Positions 60,595 to 64,000 of a DNA stretch of 64,000 bases are shown piece after piece (position 1 is the first letter of the stretch; each line of letters starts with the position of its first letter). The notes beneath the pieces are model-generated. The model made no database searches and was not told where the DNA came from. It saw only the letters and a program-made list of their open reading frames with translations. The position numbers and the translations under genes are program-made. The stretch covers positions 57,170-121,169 of the forward strand of contig CAUFBM010000007.1 of the NCBI GenBank assembly GCA_959023295.1, written 5' to 3'. The stretch is from an uncultured Collinsella sp. (GTDB lineage Bacteria > Actinomycetota > Coriobacteriia > Coriobacteriales > Coriobacteriaceae).

Positions 60595-61186
60595 ATGGAA
60601 TGCAATGATTTCCCCGAAGTTGGCACCAGGTTGACGTACGGGGAGGCGATCCCCGTTTACGATCGCTTCGAGCGGTCGATGCTCGAGAAGGCGTACGGGG
60701 CCGGGCTCCTGCCCGCGGCGGGGCTGTACGACCTGCTCTGGCAGCTTGAGTCGCTCGCGCAGAAGTTCGGAATCGAGGGCAAGGGGGGCCTTCTCAAGGC
60801 TCAAGAAGGAGATTCGGTCGTTTTCGAGCGAGAGGACCGCTCTGGCGAACGGGGTGAACGGCGAGAGGTTCTACCTTTTGCAGAACCAATCGGCGCTCAA
60901 GCAGCATGATGAGACTCATCTTTTCAAGGTCGGAATCGACGGAAACAAGCTTGCTGATGACCTCGACGAAGCTCTCGAGCTGCTTTCGAAAGAGGCCTCA
61001 AAGAGCGACGAGTACGGCGATACGTATTCGCGCGACTGGATGGAGCGAGCTTCCGACAAGCAAGAAAAAGACCCTTTCTTGAAATGGGCCGGAATCGGGT
61101 TTTGCGCGATGATGGTCTGCCTCGGAATCTCGATGCTCGTCCATTCGGTCTTCCAGATCGGCTTCTGCTCCAAGTGGTTTCTCTGA
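60595..61186 (+). pseudogene. Membrane protein split by a G6 tract (frameshift)
   Basis: Frame 1 starts at ATG 60595 (ATAGGAGA upstream) and encodes MECNDFPEVGTRLTYGEAIP..KFGIEGKG, then runs into meaningless arginine-rich sequence and stops at 60909. Frame 2 is protein-like from about 60788 (KKEIRSFSSERTALANGV..) to 61186 and ends in a transmembrane segment (FCAMMVCLGISMLVHSVF). The switch falls on six G at 60783-60788; with five G the frame is continuous, giving about 196 residues. Possible explanations: a decay mutation, phase variation at the tract, or a sequencing error. Confidence 0.65.
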
Positions 61187-61310
61187 TGCGGAAGCTGGCA
61201 ACTAGGACGACCGTCGTTCAGGTCATCAACTCATAGACGCGTCAACGTGGGGCTTCTCGTTTCGTCGATAGATGACGGAGATGTTTGACCTGCGAATTTG
61301 CCACCAGCGT

Positions 61311-61444
61311 GCAAGCCACGGCGCTGCCTCACCTGCGGTTACGGACTGGTGGCTTGCGCCCGGGAAGGCATGAACCCTACGGACATTCCTCGCGCTCCCG
61401 CCCTTAAAACCGGCCACGATGGTCTTTAGGGCGGGAGCGCGAGG
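61311..61444. repeat. Two hairpins at the 3' end of the HEPN gene
   Basis: GCAAGCCAC (61311-61319) pairs with GTGGCTTGC (61349-61357), and CCTCGCGCTCCCGCCCT (61388-61404) pairs perfectly with 61428-61444. No T-run. The rest of 61187-61464 is empty of genes. Confidence 0.6.
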
Positions 61445-61464
61445 TCCACGCCCTGGGTTCGAAG

Positions 61465-63285
61465 TCACTCTGCGCTCGTGTCCCCAAGGTAATTTCCGTC
61501 TCTGTAGATGACCCTTTGAGGCCCCATGAGCTTCAGCCCCTCACCGCAGATAATCAGCATCCCTTGTTCAACCAATGAGGGAAGACGGTCAGTTGGGTAC
61601 GAGATATCGTAACGCTTATGCGATCCGATTCTCTTGAAGTACACACCCGAGAACGATTGGGCTTTTCCATATCGGTCGGGATCGGATTCTTCGTCGTCGG
61701 GGCAAGCAAACAAGGCGGCCTCGGGGGAATCGTCGCCATCGAGATAAAAAACGGGAAACTCAAGAGGATTGCCTTTAGGAACGGCCGCCGATGCCACGTA
61801 GTTGCAGAGCTTCCACTCCTCGCTTTTCTGCACGCAATCGCTTTCGATGCCGAGGAGGCTTCGCATTTCAGTATCGATGCTGTAAGAACCTAGGACTAAG
61901 TAGAAAGCCAAGAGGACTGACGACCGGGCGCTTTCCATCTCGGTCCAATCGTAGAGATTGTCTTTGTGAGCAATGCCGTTCCTCATCGTTCGAGCGCTTT
62001 GGAGTGCGCGAATTATCGACTCGTACGTATCCTCGCTTATCGCCGTATCGAGAAGGTCTTCATTGCGGCTGTACAGCTGCTGCTTCTCGCAAACATAGTC
62101 GCCGAAGAACCTTGTGAGCCTACCGAGGTCTAAGACATATTCGAAACCATCCGTGAAAAGCTCATCGTTGATTTCGATTTCTCCGTCCTTGACTTCTATG
62201 TGTCGCGATTTGTCGGGAACGCCATCTCTTTTCGCAGGCAGGTAGTAAGGGTTTTCTCCGAGCTTTTTGCCGTAGTAAATACGCCTACTCTTCGATTTCG
62301 AAGTCTTATGTATGGCGTAAAGAAATCTGTACAGGAATTGTTCGAGCGATTTGAAGTACTCCAACGCGATGGGGGCGAAATCTATGCATCCTGCATGCGT
62401 TAAAGAATCCCTTAGCCATTCTGCGGTCTGGAAGCTTACTGCGAAATCCGTGTCACCGGTCAACGCCGAGTATCTGCCGTCTACGACAAAGCTCTTGTCT
62501 ATGGCCATTCTCTGTTCGGACCCCAATTCCACGTCTGGTTTGTAGCCGATCAGACGGTCTCGGATGTCTCTCCTGAAATGGCCCATGCGCAAATGGTTAA
62601 GCGATTTGGTTATGCTCAAGCCATAGTAGGAACGCGCTTTCTGCCTAAGCTCAACCACAGCCTCCTCGAATTTGTCGAACTCCTCTTGTGGAAAGAACAG
62701 GCGGAAGAACTCTTTAACCGAGATGTAGGGCGTAGCGTCCTTCACCGACTCGTAATTGAGAACCTCCCTCTTCGCTCCGTCCATAACCAAAGAGACGTAG
62801 GTGATTTTCGATACCCCAAAGTTTTCCCTCAGCGAATCCTCAAGCTCTTTCGGGAGACTCTGGTCTAATCCAGGTTCCTTGAATACAAAAACGCTCGGGG
62901 AGCCATCGACATCCACCTTGATTATGCGGACCACCCTCTTGCTCGCTTTGAGGACGGTCGGCCCGGCTAGGCCGTCTTTTGGGAGATATTGGTAAGCATC
63001 GCTTCTGCGAACGCGGGCACGTAGTGTTATGTATCCATATTCTGTAAGAAGCATGGAAATCGACTCGCAAATCAGTCGATACATGCACTCATTGGCTCTG
63101 TCCATGATGAAGGTATAGTTAAGCCGTTCGGACCCTGAGACATTGCATAGATTTTCAGGTATTAAAGAGGTTCCTCCCCTCGACTCGGAATAGCCGCTTT
63201 CATCCCTCCAGCCATCTCGAATTTTCTTCAACTCGCTTAAGCCTTCTCCAAGAAGGAATTCTTTGTAGATCGGTTCGCTATTCAT
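61465..63285 (-). CDS. Large HEPN-motif protein, putative defence effector
   Basis: 606 residues, start ATG 63285 with GAGG 6-7 bases upstream; longer in-frame starts lack a site. I recognise no full-length family. Residues 435-440 read RNGIAH inside SARTMRNGIAHKDNLYDW, the RNxxxH signature of HEPN ribonucleases, followed by a hydrophobic helix; a long helical segment before it (about 335-365, LEYFKSLEQFLYRFLYAIHK) would be the partner helix. The N-terminal ~330 residues have mixed strands and no motif. No membrane segment. Convergent with the WYL-linked membrane genes. Low GC for this genome. Likely an RNA-cutting abortive-infection type protein; function not shown. Confidence 0.7.
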   Translation of the reverse strand: MNSEPIYKEFLLGEGLSELKKIRDGWRDESGYSESRGGTSLIPENLCNVSGSERLNYTFIMDRANECMYRLICESISMLLTEYGYITLRARVRRSDAYQYLPKDGLAGPTVLKASKRVVRIIKVDVDGSPSVFVFKEPGLDQSLPKELEDSLRENFGVSKITYVSLVMDGAKREVLNYESVKDATPYISVKEFFRLFFPQEEFDKFEEAVVELRQKARSYYGLSITKSLNHLRMGHFRRDIRDRLIGYKPDVELGSEQRMAIDKSFVVDGRYSALTGDTDFAVSFQTAEWLRDSLTHAGCIDFAPIALEYFKSLEQFLYRFLYAIHKTSKSKSRRIYYGKKLGENPYYLPAKRDGVPDKSRHIEVKDGEIEINDELFTDGFEYVLDLGRLTRFFGDYVCEKQQLYSRNEDLLDTAISEDTYESIIRALQSARTMRNGIAHKDNLYDWTEMESARSSVLLAFYLVLGSYSIDTEMRSLLGIESDCVQKSEEWKLCNYVASAAVPKGNPLEFPVFYLDGDDSPEAALFACPDDEESDPDRYGKAQSFSGVYFKRIGSHKRYDISYPTDRLPSLVEQGMLIICGEGLKLMGPQRVIYRDGNYLGDTSAE

Positions 63286-63666
63286 CCAATACCTCGTTTT
63301 CTCTGCGTGTTTACAGCCTTGCACGAGCGAATCGCTCCCATAGGCGTATCGCGGACCGCATATGAAAAAGGAGGCTACGGAGGCGGGCCAAAAGTGCTGG
63401 CTCGGGCCATGCCGCCGTCACCTATATTTTCAGGCTCCATTGCCTGCGTTGGATGGCATTATCTCACCGCGTTGCCTCGGGAGCCATCCCGTGCGGCGGA
63501 CAAAGGCAAACCCAGGGGCAGTTAGTGGAGAAGCCGCTATTAGGCCCCTAATCGCGAAAGCGGTTCAACTCATGAGTAAGCCACCTGAGACTACTCACTT
63601 TTCCCACGAATGGCGAAGGGTCGCGACCTGGGGTTTTGCAAATGGCGCGCAAACCACCCGCGCTGA
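63286..63666. other. Non-coding edge of the island
   Basis: No supported gene, although long frames exist. Composition is mixed; contains several GC palindromes. It separates the HEPN gene from a relaxase remnant. Confidence 0.4.
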
Positions 63667-63900
63667 TTCACTTACTATGGCCGGGAGGTCAGCAAAAACA
63701 GTTCTTTGTCAGAAAGGATTTACGAGGTCTGCGCCGAGAGAGACAGTCTAAAGGGAAAGGTCAGGGACTACGAGCGGGTCAGGCGGGCCATTGGCACGGA
63801 ACAGGCGGACAGAATATTAGAGGCCGCTTACCAGCAGGAACAGGCTGAAAAGGAACGGAAACGGGCCGCAAGGCAAAAAACAAGGGTAGGCGCACGGTAA
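63667..63900 (+). pseudogene. 3' remnant of a mobilisation relaxase
   Basis: Frame open from 63667 after a TGA, reading TYYGREVSKNSSLSERIYEV.. and ending in a coiled, basic tail (LKGKVRDYERVRRAIGTEQADRILEAAY, ERKRAARQKTR). That pattern, a coiled coil then DYxRVRxxxG, is the tail of MobA/Pre-type relaxases of mobilisable elements. The catalytic N-terminus is missing. An internal TTG at 63706 could start a 64-residue piece but without a ribosome site. Confidence 0.5.
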
Positions 63901-63911
63901 TCACCAAAACC

Positions 63912-63945
63912 GGAGGGTGTTCCAGTGAATGCCCTCCTGATTTAT
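63912..63945 (+). terminator. Hairpin after the relaxase remnant
   Basis: GGAGGG and CCCTCC (63912-63917, 63932-63937) with an inner TTC / GAA pair; weak T-rich tail. Confidence 0.55.
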
Positions 63946-64000
63946 TGGTTGATTTTCAATCTCAACGCAACAGCCTGAACGGGCCCCGCGTTTCCGCAGC

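Noticed and set aside
63362..63751. 129-residue frame at the island edge
   Set aside because: No proper ribosome site, odd composition, and overlap with the relaxase remnant in another frame.

Overview
The window looks like a chromosomal segment of a high-GC gut actinobacterium of the class Coriobacteriia, most probably Collinsella. This is an inference from codon use, protein sequences and gene content: a phospho-beta-glucoside PTS with GH1 enzyme, type III glutamine synthetase, gatCAB, a DUF6110-like/P-type ATPase pair, an iron-dependent alcohol dehydrogenase with two GldA-type enzymes, and abundant multi-cluster ferredoxins, all strongly fermentative. No search was run, so family names rest on motifs I could read.

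Layout. 0.2-6 kb: beta-glucoside uptake (EIIBC), 6-phospho-beta-glucosidase, an MFS permease and a HAD phosphatase. 6.3-9.8 kb: the overlapping gatC-gatA-gatB operon for Gln-tRNA(Gln) formation. 10.1-14.9 kb: an AraC regulator divergent from two half-size ABC exporter-fold proteins. 15-18.4 kb: a small membrane protein, a P1B-like metal ATPase, a PIN protein and an unknown protein. 18.7-19.6 kb: tmRNA followed by a repeat-rich tail. 19.6-24.5 kb: patatin, rplM-rpsI, glmM, EIIA(Glc)-type protein and nagB. 25-29.4 kb: a 998-residue STAND/SARP-like regulator, yhbY and a methyltransferase. 29.7-35.4 kb: UPF0210 protein and a one-carbon operon (metF, separate MetH reactivation domain, metH core). 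35.8-38.8 kb: type III glutamine synthetase and a flavodoxin-ferredoxin protein. 38.9-39.4 kb: tRNA-Glu with two 188-bp scar-like units. 39.7-44 kb: a fused MurT-GatD enzyme and two paralogous repeat-type proteins. 44.5-51.1 kb: fermentative dehydrogenases, a 4-cluster ferredoxin and ychF. 51.1-54.7 kb: a small XRE regulator with a perfect palindromic operator, asparaginase and guaA.

From about 54.9 kb to the end the character changes: lower GC in places, long intergenic stretches, small and broken genes, and defence-type families. These are a DUF262/DUF1524 nuclease (GmrSD-like), a DUF3800 protein, an excisionase-like HTH, a WYL regulator divergent from two small membrane proteins (one split by a G6 tract), a 606-residue protein with a HEPN-type RNxxxH motif, and the 3' relic of a mobilisation relaxase. 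This is best read as a defence/mobile island, and the WYL - small membrane proteins - HEPN cluster is the best candidate for an undescribed system.

Intergenic DNA is unusually rich in palindromic elements: a CCACCACAAAGG hairpin family (three full copies), a CATCACAACATTCGATG hairpin pair, a CAAAGGGAC A GTCCCTTTG palindrome pair, and at least five long near-palindromes of 60-160 bp. Some double as terminators; they look like small non-autonomous mobile repeats.
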